Shown: piece by piece, positions 1 through 7,197 of the stretch
Layout: each line of letters opens with the position of its first letter
Numbering within the stretch: position 1 is the stretch's first letter
Assembly (NCBI GenBank): GCA_900769555.1
Contig: CAAGHA010000154.1
Location: 1-7,197, forward strand
Length of the DNA: 7,197 bases
Origin: Bacteroidales bacterium
GTDB lineage: Bacteria > Bacteroidota > Bacteroidia > Bacteroidales > Paludibacteraceae
Direction: 5' to 3'
Position numbers and translations under genes: made by a program
The notes under the pieces: generated by a model
Databases searched by the model: none
What the model saw: the letters and a program-made list of their open reading frames with translations, nothing else
Told to the model about the DNA's origin: nothing

Positions 1-794
1 ACTTGTCGCTCTTAAAAAGTAGAGGAGTACATGTTATTGATGCAGAAGAGGGTTTTTTGGCGAGTGGATTGTCTGGGAAAGGACGAATGGCCGAGCCGGA
101 ACAAATTGTCAATTCGATGGAAGAGTTTTTCTCTTGGAATGAGACATTAAAAGGGAAGAGGGTGTTGATTACTGCCGGACCAACATACGAAAAAATAGAT
201 CCGGTACGTTTTATAGGAAATTATTCTTCAGGGAAGATGGGATATGCTATAGCGGAAGAGTGTGCGAAGAGAGGAGCAGAGGTGATACTGGTTTCGGGTC
301 CGGTTAGGCTAGAGCCAAAGCATCCAAATATAAGAAAGGTATCAGTAGAATCTGCTCAAGAAATGTTTGAGGCATCAGTGGCAGATTTCCCAAATGTGGA
401 TATGGCGATCTTAAGTGCGGCTGTGGCAGATTATACTCCCGAAATAAAGTCTGAGAGTAAAATTAAAAGAGAAAAAACGGGAGCAATGCAGTTGAATTTG
501 TTGCCAACAAAGGATATTGCCGCACACTTGGGTTCCATGAAAAAAGAGGGACAACTGCTTATCGGTTTTGCATTGGAAACAGATAATGAGATGGGTAATG
601 CTACTGATAAATGCAAAAGGAAAAATTTTGATTTTATAGTATTGAATTCTCTTAGAGATAAAAATGCAGGATTCCAGTTCGATACAAATAAAATTACAAT
701 AATTAACAAGGTTGGCGAAACAACTTCATTTGATTTAAAACCAAAAACGGAGGTAGCTCGAGACATTTTGGATTATGCTACGCAACTATTTTAA
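1..794 (+). CDS. coaBC: Bifunctional phosphopantothenoylcysteine decarboxylase / phosphopantothenate-cysteine ligase, 3' part (5' end outside window)
   Basis: CoaBC (Dfp) performs two cytosolic steps of coenzyme A synthesis: CoaB joins 4'-phosphopantothenate to cysteine using CTP, and the FMN-dependent CoaC half decarboxylates the product to 4'-phosphopantetheine. About 263 residues are visible, read in frame from base 3. The family usually has about 400, so the N-terminal flavin-binding part lies upstream; the TTG at base 3 is an internal codon, not a start. Numbering visible residues, the end of CoaC is at 1-36, with the loop motif GKGRMAEP at 25-32. CoaB follows from about 50: ITAGPT at 56-61, NYSSGKMG at 73-80 (nucleotide-binding loop), AAVADY at 139-144, the lysine-rich KIKRE at 153-157, GFALET at 188-193 and VLN at 213-215. 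An oddity is Ser21 where E. coli Dfp has catalytic Cys158 (ACG there, ASG here). It ends in TAA, 9 bases before the next gene. The identification is secure. Confidence 0.95.
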   Translation, partial: LSLLKSRGVHVIDAEEGFLASGLSGKGRMAEPEQIVNSMEEFFSWNETLKGKRVLITAGPTYEKIDPVRFIGNYSSGKMGYAIAEECAKRGAEVILVSGPVRLEPKHPNIRKVSVESAQEMFEASVADFPNVDMAILSAAVADYTPEIKSESKIKREKTGAMQLNLLPTKDIAAHLGSMKKEGQLLIGFALETDNEMGNATDKCKRKNFDFIVLNSLRDKNAGFQFDTNKITIINKVGETTSFDLKPKTEVARDILDYATQLF

Positions 795-803
795 TGAAAG
801 GAT

Positions 804-1703
804 ATGAATTGGATAAGGTCGATATTATTTTTATTGTTTTCTTGTGCAATGTTTCCCCTTGCTTATTCACAAGAGGTGAAAGCCTATGTGCGTGTCAATA
901 GTGATCAAATCGAGGGAACTAACAAGGATATTTATGATGAATTGAGTAATAGTCTTACTGATTTTATTAACTCAAGAAAATGGACTGATGCCACCTTTAC
1001 AGAAGAAGAGCGAATTGAGTGTAATTTTGTGATTACAATTGATAATGTTGCAGGCGAATCTTATACCGGTCAACTGCAAGTTCAGGCAAGCAGACCCGTG
1101 TTTAATTCCGGTTATACAACCACACTGTTTAATTTCTTGGATAAAAGTTTTAATTTCACATATACACAATTTCAAAGATTTGAATTTGACGAGAATTTGT
1201 ATGAATCAAATCTGCTTTCTACAATGGCATTTTATGTCAATATTATTTTAGGGCTTCATTTTGATTCTTTCAGTAGGTATGGAGGTTCGAAGTATTTTGA
1301 AAAAGCAGAGTTGATTGCTGCTTTAGCTCAATCTTCCGATGATGCTGGTTGGAAAGCATTTGATAGTGATAGAAATCGTTATGCATTGATCAGTAATTAT
1401 TTGGATGAACGGTTAAAGAGGTTGAGAGACGTTAATTATGAGTATCATCGCTTTGGGTTGGATGAAATGGTAACTAGTGTTGAAAAGGGACGTAATGTGA
1501 TTTTCGGACTATTACCCTATTTGAGTGAAATGAACAGATCATTTCCTTATTCCATAGGATTACAGCTATTTGTAGAGGGAAAGATTAATGAGTTACTTGA
1601 TATGTTTAAGCCTACAACGTCAAAAGAGAAGAAAGAGGTTTACGATATTTTATCGAGTATTTTACCTACTCAATCAACAAAATTTCAAGAGTTGTTGAAT
1701 TAA
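804..1703 (+). CDS. porD: DUF4835 family secreted protein, PorD-like (type IX secretion associated)
   Basis: This 299-residue protein has a Sec signal peptide: Arg5, a hydrophobic stretch at about 7-20, and likely cleavage after AYS at 20-22, leaving Gln23. It should therefore act outside the cytoplasm. The mature part matches the Bacteroidota family DUF4835 as I remember it: VNSDQIEGTN at 31-40, a KWT segment at 59-61 followed by RIEC at 70-73, RYGGSKYFEKAE at 158-169, and a C-terminal FPYSIGLQLFVEGK segment near 248-261. Length is normal for the family. Databases name the family type IX secretion protein PorD; its biochemical role is unknown to me, and secretion cannot be inferred from these neighbours. 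I have not seen other secretion genes here. The coaBC-DUF4835-recN order is, from memory, common in this phylum. The ATG at 804 is chosen because it puts the signal peptide at the N-terminus. AAAGGA ends just one base before it, too close for a normal ribosome site. LFSC at 11-14 is a poor lipobox. Confidence 0.85.
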   Translation: MNWIRSILFLLFSCAMFPLAYSQEVKAYVRVNSDQIEGTNKDIYDELSNSLTDFINSRKWTDATFTEEERIECNFVITIDNVAGESYTGQLQVQASRPVFNSGYTTTLFNFLDKSFNFTYTQFQRFEFDENLYESNLLSTMAFYVNIILGLHFDSFSRYGGSKYFEKAELIAALAQSSDDAGWKAFDSDRNRYALISNYLDERLKRLRDVNYEYHRFGLDEMVTSVEKGRNVIFGLLPYLSEMNRSFPYSIGLQLFVEGKINELLDMFKPTTSKEKKEVYDILSSILPTQSTKFQELLN

Positions 1704-1715
1704 ATAGATAAAGGT

Positions 1716-3371
1716 ATGTTGAAGAGTTTGACAGTAGAAAATTATGCATTGATTGAAAAGAGTGAGATTTTTTTCAATGGTGGTTTTTCTGTCATAACCG
1801 GAGAAACCGGTTCCGGAAAATCTATTTTGTTGGGAGCTTTAGGTTTGATTTTGGGCCAACGTGCAGATGTTAAGACGTTAAAGGATGATTCAAAAAAATG
1901 TGTTGTTGAAGCTATATTTGATATCAGAGGATATGATTTAAACTCATTTTTTGAAGTAAATGAATTGGATTTTGAGGAAGAAACTGTTGTTCGTAGAGAG
2001 GTGTTGCCATCAGGGAAGTCCAGAGCATTTGTAAACGATTCTCCGGTTGCTTTAACGATTTTGAAGGAGTTGGCAGAGCGATTGATAGATATTCATTCCC
2101 AGCATGCAAATCTCTTATTGGCAGAAAATAGTTTTCAAATGCAAGTGGTGGATGCTGTTGCAGATAATTTCTCTGAGCGTAATAGGTATGCAGAACTTTA
2201 TGCAAGTTATTTGCAGTTAGAGAAAGATTTAAGTATTTTAAAGGAAAAGTCTGCACTTGCAGAATCGGACAAAGATTATTTAGAGTATCAATTATCTCAA
2301 TTCAAAGAACTTTCTCTAAAAGATATAGATCAGGTTGCGTTAGAGGATGAGTTGAGTTATTTGACACATGCTACAGAAATTAAGTCGGCAATTGAAGAAT
2401 CTGCTTGGATCTTAAATGGGAAAGAAGAGAGTGTTTTATCATTGCTTAAATTGGCAACGCAATCCTTGACAAACGTAGAGTCTCTTTATCCAATAGTAAC
2501 GGGATGGACAGATCGGTTATCCTCTGTATTGATTGATTTGAAGGATGTATCAAGAGATTTGGAGCAGAAAATTGAATCAGTGGAGGTGAATCCTAATCGT
2601 TTGGAAGTTGTAGAGAAGACTTTGGACAGAGTATATGCAATGGAAAAGAAACATCACCTCTCTACAGTGTCAGAGTTGATAGAGTTGCAACAAAATTTTG
2701 AGCAACAATTGGAGCAGATAGAGAATTGCTCAGAGATGATCGCTACATGTGAGAAAGAGATTGAGAAGGTGTTGTTGGAGATGGAGAATTGGGCAAAGAA
2801 AATATCAGATAAGAGGAGGAAAGCAGTGGAGCCGTTGGAGTGCGAGATGAATAAGATATTGGTTGATTTGGGTATTGTGAATGCCCGATTTATGGTTCAG
2901 TTAACTCCATCAGAAAAATATTTGTCAACGGGAAGGGATGAGGTTATATTTTTATTTTCGGCTAATAAAAATGTGCCGGAGAGAGCTTTGCATCAGATAG
3001 CATCAGGCGGAGAGATGTCAAGAGTGATGTTGGCATTGAAATGTATATTATCACGAAATGAGAATTTGCCAACAATGTTGTTGGATGAGATAGACACCGG
3101 AGTATCCGGAGAGGTCGCTACACGAATGGCGATTTTGATGAAACAGATGGGAGAGTTTATGCAAGTTATCAGTATTACTCATCTTCCTCAGATTGCAGCA
3201 AAAGGGGATTCCCATTATAAGGTGTACAAAGAGGATGGTGAGTTGAGTACATTATCTCACATTAAATCTTTGTCAGACAAAGAACGAGAAATAGAAATTG
3301 CGCAAATGTTGAGTGGATTGAATCCGACAGAGGCAGCAATGTTAACAGCAAAAGAGTTATTAATTAAATAA
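1716..3371 (+). CDS. recN: DNA repair protein RecN (SMC-like ATPase)
   Basis: RecN is a cytosolic SMC/Rad50-like ATPase that gathers DNA ends and promotes RecA-dependent repair of double-strand breaks. The 551 residues match the usual family length of about 550. The N-terminal ATPase half opens with MLKSLTVENYALIE and carries Walker A, GETGSGKS, at 29-36. The middle, about 150-370, is charged and helical and fits a short coiled-coil arm; NPNRL at 292-296 starts the conserved segment before the returning helix, and 326-370 is rich in Glu, Lys and Leu. The C-terminal half carries the ABC signature ASGGEMSR at 429-436, Walker B TMLLDE at 453-458 followed by the D-loop around IDTGVSG, and the switch histidine in ITHLPQIA at 487-494 (His489). 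All ATPase elements are present, so the protein should be active. ATG at 1716 fits the family N-terminus and lies 12 bases after porD. No LexA-type operator is evident at its start. Identification is certain. Confidence 0.97.
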   Translation: MLKSLTVENYALIEKSEIFFNGGFSVITGETGSGKSILLGALGLILGQRADVKTLKDDSKKCVVEAIFDIRGYDLNSFFEVNELDFEEETVVRREVLPSGKSRAFVNDSPVALTILKELAERLIDIHSQHANLLLAENSFQMQVVDAVADNFSERNRYAELYASYLQLEKDLSILKEKSALAESDKDYLEYQLSQFKELSLKDIDQVALEDELSYLTHATEIKSAIEESAWILNGKEESVLSLLKLATQSLTNVESLYPIVTGWTDRLSSVLIDLKDVSRDLEQKIESVEVNPNRLEVVEKTLDRVYAMEKKHHLSTVSELIELQQNFEQQLEQIENCSEMIATCEKEIEKVLLEMENWAKKISDKRRKAVEPLECEMNKILVDLGIVNARFMVQLTPSEKYLSTGRDEVIFLFSANKNVPERALHQIASGGEMSRVMLALKCILSRNENLPTMLLDEIDTGVSGEVATRMAILMKQMGEFMQVISITHLPQIAAKGDSHYKVYKEDGELSTLSHIKSLSDKEREIEIAQMLSGLNPTEAAMLTAKELLIK

Positions 3372-3384
3372 AATAGCAAAAGCA

Positions 3385-6300
3385 ATGATTTCATTTTTCA
3401 AGAAAGCAGATGCCGGTTATTTGGCAGTTGAAGTGGAGACGTCGTTCACTTCGGAGGAAATTGAGAAGTTGACTTGGCTCTTCAGCGGAGCAGAATATAC
3501 AGCAGAGGAGGAGATTAAAGGTTGGTTTGTAGGTCCTCGTCGAGAGATGATTACGCCATGGAGTACCAATGCAGTGGAAATTACTCAGAATATGGCACTC
3601 GAAGGAATTACTCGTATCGAAGAGTATTTTCACGTAAATTCTAAAGAGGCCGAGCATGACCCTATGTTACAACGTATCTATGAAGGGTTGGATCAGTCAA
3701 TCTTTACAATAGATAAACAGCCGGACCCGATTGTTTATATTGATGATTTGGCAGCCTACAATGAGAAAGAAGGATTGGCATTGAGTGCACAAGAGATGGA
3801 CTATCTGAATGAAGTTAGTCAAAAGATCGGAAGGAAACTAACTGATAGTGAGGTTTTTGGATTTTCACAAGTAAACTCTGAACATTGTCGTCATAAGATT
3901 TTTAACGGATTGTTTATTATTGATGGAGAAGAAAAGGAGAGTTCTTTATTCAAACTTATTAAAAGAACATCTGAAACCAATCCTAATAAGATTGTTTCGG
4001 CTTACAAAGATAATGTAGCATTCAATGATGGTCCGGAAATTGAACAATTTGCGCCGGCAAGTGGAGACAAACCTGATTTCTTTGAAGTAAAGAAGATGAA
4101 ATCAGTTATTTCTTTGAAGGCAGAGACGCACAACTTTCCAACAACTGTCGAACCATTTAATGGAGCTGCAACCGGAACCGGAGGTGAGATTCGTGACCGT
4201 CTTGGAGGGGGGAAGGCTAGTTTGCCTATCGCAGGAACGGCTGTTTATATGACGTCCTATCCAAGAACAGAAGGCGCAAGGGCATGGGAAAATGCAATGC
4301 CGGAGCGTAAATGGTTGTATCAAACCCCAGAACAGATTCTGATAAAAGCTTCAAACGGGGCAAGTGATTTCGGAAATAAATTCGGTCAACCATTGATTTG
4401 TGGTTCTGTTTTGACATTCGAACATGCAGAGAACTATAAGAAATTTGCTTTCGATAAGGTGATTATGTTGGCTGGAGGCGTTGGTTTTGCAAAGAAAGGT
4501 GATAGCTTGAAAGGAGAACCAAAACCGGGAGAAAAGGTTATTGTGATGGGTGGTGATAATTATCGTATTGGTATGGGAGGAGGAGCAGTATCTTCTGTGG
4601 ATACCGGTTTGTACGATAATGCCATTGAGTTAAATGCCGTTCAACGTGCTAATCCGGAAATGCAAAAACGTGTTTCTAATGTGATTAGAACCTTAGCAGA
4701 ATCAGATAGTAATCCAATCGTATCAATACATGACCATGGTGCAGGTGGACATTTAAATTGTTTGTCTGAGTTGGTAGAAGCTACCGGAGGAAAAATTGAT
4801 ATGGATAATCTTCCAATAGGAGACCCAACCCTTTCTGATAAAGAAATTATTGGAAATGAGAGTCAAGAACGTATGGGGCTATTGGTAGAAGAAAAAGATA
4901 TTGAATTGATAAAACGTATTGCAGATCGTGAGCGTGCACCAATGTATGTAGTTGGAGAAACAACAGATGACATGCAATTTGTTTTTGAACGTAAAAATGG
5001 AGATAACCCAATCAATTTAAGATTAGATTATATGATTGGTAAGCCACCTCGTACTGTAATTACAGATTCAACCATTGAAGAAAAATTTGCATCTGTAGAA
5101 GCGGATGATTCTAAGGTGGAAGGCTATATCGAGAATGTGTTGCAGATGGAGGCTGTTGCATGTAAAGATTGGTTAACGAACAAGGTTGACCGTTCGGTAA
5201 CAGGAAAAGTGGCTCGTCAACAATGTGCAGGTGAAATTCAATTACCGGTCAATGATTTAGGAGCTGTTGCATTGGATTATAGAGGAAAGAGTGGTATTGC
5301 AACATCTATTGGTCACGCTCCTGCTGTTGCTTTGGTGGATCCTGCTGCAGGGTCAGTGATTTCAATTGCTGAGGCATTGACAAATATTGTATGGGCTCCG
5401 TTGAAGGATGGATTAGAGAGTGTTTCATTAAGTGCTAACTGGATGTGGCCATGTAAGAATCCGGGAGAAGATGCTCGTCTATATAAAGCGGTAGAGGCAT
5501 GTAGCGATTTTGCTTGTGAGTTGGGAGTAAATATTCCAACAGGAAAGGATTCATTGTCTATGACTCAAAAATATGGAGATGATAAGGTTTATTCTCCGGG
5601 TACAGTTATCATCTCTGCCGGTGCAGAAGTTGAAGATATTAAGAAGATTGTATCTCCTGCATTACAAAATAAAAAGGGAAGTTACATTTACCATATTGAT
5701 TTCTCTTTTGATACATTGAAATTAGGCGGTTCTGCGTTGGCATTGTCTCTTAATCGTTTGGGAGATGAAGTTCCAACTGTTGCAGATCCATCCTATTTTG
5801 TAGATGCTTTTGAAGCTGTTCAAGAGTTGATAAAATCGGGGTTGGTATTGGCAGGACATGACATCTCTGCAGGAGGTATGTTGACAGCTTTGTTAGAGAT
5901 GTGCTTCCCAAAAGTAAATGGTGGGTTGAAAGTGGATTTAAATGCCATTGCAGAAGATAGTTGGGTGAAAATATTATTTAGTGAAAATCCTGGAGTGTTG
6001 ATTCAGGTTGAGGATAAAAATGCAGTGGAAAAATTGTTGCAAGATGCAGGAGTTGGTTTTGCGCAAATTGCTACTGTTGTTGACGGAAGAGAGTTGTCAA
6101 TTGCGAAAGGAGGAAAAGAAATCACTTTGGATATAGATAAAATGAGAGACCTTTGGTTTAAGTCTTCATATTTATTGGATCGTAAACAAAGTGGTGAAAA
6201 ATGCGCAAAAGAGCGTTTTGAGAACTACAAAAATCAACCTTTACAAATCAAATTCAACGATAGTTTCAAAGGTAAATTGTCGCAGTTTGATTTGTCGGCA

Positions 6301-7074
6301 GATCGTAGAAATGCATCTGGAATAAAAGCGGCAATTATTCGTGAGAAAGGAACAAACGGCGAGAGAGAGATGGCCTATTCATTGTGGTTGGCAGGCTTTG
6401 ATGTAAAAGATGTTCACATGACAGATTTGACAACAGGTAGAGAAACATTAGAAGATGTTAATATAATTGTTTTCTGTGGTGGATTCTCGAATTCCGACGT
6501 GTTGGGATCTGCAAAAGGTTGGGCAGGAGGTTTCCGTTATAGTGAAAAAGCGAAGGAGACATTGGCAAGATTCTATGCGCGTGAAGATACGCTGAGTTTA
6601 GGTATTTGTAACGGATGTCAATTAATGGCAGAATTGGAGTTATTGTATCCTGAACATGAGTTAAAACATAAGATGTTACACAATAATTCTCATAAGTTTG
6701 AATCTTCGTTTGTAGGCTTACAAATTCCTGAAAATAATTCGGTTATGTTTGGATCATTATCGGGAAGTAAGTTGGGAATTTGGGTCGCACATGGAGAAGG
6801 AAAATTTGATTTTCCGTATGCTGAAGATGCTTACAATGTAATTGCGAAGTATGAGTATGATGCATATCCGGCAAATCCAAATGGCTCTATGTATAATGTT
6901 GCCGGTGTATGTTCAAAAGATGGACGTCATTTGGCGATGATGCCTCACTTAGAAAGAGCGATATTCCCTTGGCAATGGGCATATTATCCGGAGGATCGCA
7001 AAGCGAATGACGAAATTACACCATGGATGGAGGCATTTGTTAATGCGAGAAAATGGATTGAAAAGAAGAAGTAA
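3385..7074 (+). CDS. purL: Phosphoribosylformylglycinamidine synthase, large single-chain type (FGAR amidotransferase)
   Basis: PurL catalyses the fourth step of de novo purine synthesis, turning FGAR, ATP and glutamine into FGAM in the cytosol. At 1229 residues this is the large one-chain form, which fuses the functions of PurS, small PurL and PurQ (E. coli has about 1295). Domains in order: a PurS-like N-terminus at about 1-145; a linker with NSEHCRHK at 164-171; a first synthase half with ETHNFPTTVEPFNGAATGTGGEIRD-type motif at 247-271 and HDHGAGG at 449-455; a second, paralogous half with PTGKDSLSM at 718-726 and GHDISAGG at 824-831; and a class I glutamine amidotransferase from about 979. 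The glutaminase triad is visible: Cys1075 in GICNGCQ, then His1188 and Glu1190 in PHLE. No residue appears missing. ATG at 3385 follows recN by 13 bases in an A-rich leader without a Shine-Dalgarno sequence. Arginine is mostly CGT, unlike recN, which suggests high expression. No purine riboswitch is seen. Confidence 0.98.
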   Translation: MISFFKKADAGYLAVEVETSFTSEEIEKLTWLFSGAEYTAEEEIKGWFVGPRREMITPWSTNAVEITQNMALEGITRIEEYFHVNSKEAEHDPMLQRIYEGLDQSIFTIDKQPDPIVYIDDLAAYNEKEGLALSAQEMDYLNEVSQKIGRKLTDSEVFGFSQVNSEHCRHKIFNGLFIIDGEEKESSLFKLIKRTSETNPNKIVSAYKDNVAFNDGPEIEQFAPASGDKPDFFEVKKMKSVISLKAETHNFPTTVEPFNGAATGTGGEIRDRLGGGKASLPIAGTAVYMTSYPRTEGARAWENAMPERKWLYQTPEQILIKASNGASDFGNKFGQPLICGSVLTFEHAENYKKFAFDKVIMLAGGVGFAKKGDSLKGEPKPGEKVIVMGGDNYRIGMGGGAVSSVDTGLYDNAIELNAVQRANPEMQKRVSNVIRTLAESDSNPIVSIHDHGAGGHLNCLSELVEATGGKIDMDNLPIGDPTLSDKEIIGNESQERMGLLVEEKDIELIKRIADRERAPMYVVGETTDDMQFVFERKNGDNPINLRLDYMIGKPPRTVITDSTIEEKFASVEADDSKVEGYIENVLQMEAVACKDWLTNKVDRSVTGKVARQQCAGEIQLPVNDLGAVALDYRGKSGIATSIGHAPAVALVDPAAGSVISIAEALTNIVWAPLKDGLESVSLSANWMWPCKNPGEDARLYKAVEACSDFACELGVNIPTGKDSLSMTQKYGDDKVYSPGTVIISAGAEVEDIKKIVSPALQNKKGSYIYHIDFSFDTLKLGGSALALSLNRLGDEVPTVADPSYFVDAFEAVQELIKSGLVLAGHDISAGGMLTALLEMCFPKVNGGLKVDLNAIAEDSWVKILFSENPGVLIQVEDKNAVEKLLQDAGVGFAQIATVVDGRELSIAKGGKEITLDIDKMRDLWFKSSYLLDRKQSGEKCAKERFENYKNQPLQIKFNDSFKGKLSQFDLSADRRNASGIKAAIIREKGTNGEREMAYSLWLAGFDVKDVHMTDLTTGRETLEDVNIIVFCGGFSNSDVLGSAKGWAGGFRYSEKAKETLARFYAREDTLSLGICNGCQLMAELELLYPEHELKHKMLHNNSHKFESSFVGLQIPENNSVMFGSLSGSKLGIWVAHGEGKFDFPYAEDAYNVIAKYEYDAYPANPNGSMYNVAGVCSKDGRHLAMMPHLERAIFPWQWAYYPEDRKANDEITPWMEAFVNARKWIEKKK

Positions 7075-7099
7075 TTAATCTAATATTAAAATTTGAACA

Positions 7100-7138
7100 A
7101 AACAGAGCTGTGTCAATTAGGCACAGCTCTGTTTGTTT
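7100..7138 (+). terminator. Rho-independent terminator after purL
   Basis: An inverted repeat at 7100-7114 and 7120-7134 forms a 15-bp stem (one G-U wobble, otherwise perfect) closed by the five-base loop AATTA. The stem contains CAGAGCTGTG and its complement, and is followed by GTTTGTTT on the + strand. It begins 25 bases after the purL stop codon, where a transcript end is expected. The 5' flank is A-rich (ACAAAA), giving a T-rich tail on the opposite strand, so it could also stop transcription arriving from the right. The T-tract is broken by a G at 7135, so efficiency is inferred, not shown. Confidence 0.88.
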
Positions 7139-7197
7139 AATACTATTTAAAGTTTTATATATTTTATTTATAATTTTTAAAGAAAAATTTTGATTTA
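7139..7197. other. AT-rich intergenic tail, no gene seen
   Basis: The last 59 bases contain only about four G or C residues and carry no open reading frame of note. Position and composition would suit the upstream region of a following gene, but I cannot identify a convincing Bacteroidota promoter (TTG near -33 with TAnnTTTG near -7) before the window ends. Confidence 0.5.

Noticed and set aside
3..5. TTG at base 3 as the start codon of the first gene.
   Set aside because: The preserved sequence begins in the middle of the CoaC domain; about 140 N-terminal residues of a normal CoaBC are upstream of the window.
431..766. A reverse-strand open frame of 111 codons.
   Set aside because: It lies wholly within coaBC and its translation is the reflection of conserved CoaB codons; no independent support.
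834..845. Possible lipoprotein lipobox LFSC in the PorD signal peptide.
   Set aside because: Phe at the second position is atypical, and eight further residues lead to a good signal peptidase I site after AYS, matching the expected mature start at Gln23.
794..901. A 35-codon reading frame whose ATG overlaps the coaBC stop (TAATG), in a different frame from porD.
   Set aside because: The overlap looks like translational coupling, but the peptide has no recognisable features and runs across the porD signal peptide coding region; the porD start at 804 gives a clear family protein.
1924..2256. A reverse-strand open frame of 110 codons inside recN.
   Set aside because: It is antisense to conserved RecN sequence with no family resemblance, so it is a chance frame.
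3372..3384. Purine riboswitch or attenuator in front of purL.
   Set aside because: The gap is only 13 bases, far too short for a riboswitch, and no stem-loop is visible.

Overview
The window is ordinary chromosomal DNA from a member of the Bacteroidota, most likely the order Bacteroidales. This rests on three observations: a DUF4835/PorD-type gene, a family known essentially from this phylum; a PurL that closely resembles the roughly 1230-residue Bacteroides-type enzyme as I remember it; and A-rich gene starts without usable Shine-Dalgarno sequences. The DNA is AT-rich. All four genes lie on the + strand, whose coding sequence is rich in G relative to C.

Layout: the first 794 bases are the 3' two thirds of coaBC (coenzyme A synthesis), cut by the window edge. 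They are followed after 9 bases by a secreted DUF4835 protein (porD, 804-1703), after 12 bases by recN (1716-3371), and after 13 bases by purL (3385-7074). A strong intrinsic terminator (stem-loop 7100-7134) closes the run. The last 60 or so bases are extremely AT-rich and show no gene.

The tiny gaps, shared orientation, single terminator and lack of any recognisable internal promoter suggest one polycistronic unit. The products do not form one pathway. CoaBC makes 4'-phosphopantetheine, RecN is an SMC-like repair ATPase, PurL carries out the fourth step of de novo purine synthesis, and PorD is linked by family naming to the type IX secretion system. The set looks like a housekeeping cluster rather than a dedicated system. 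purL uses arginine codons very differently from recN (mostly CGT), suggesting stronger expression.

I found no mobile element, CRISPR array, RNA gene, riboswitch or credible new system. The point most worth a second look is a serine at the position of the catalytic cysteine in the CoaC half of CoaBC.
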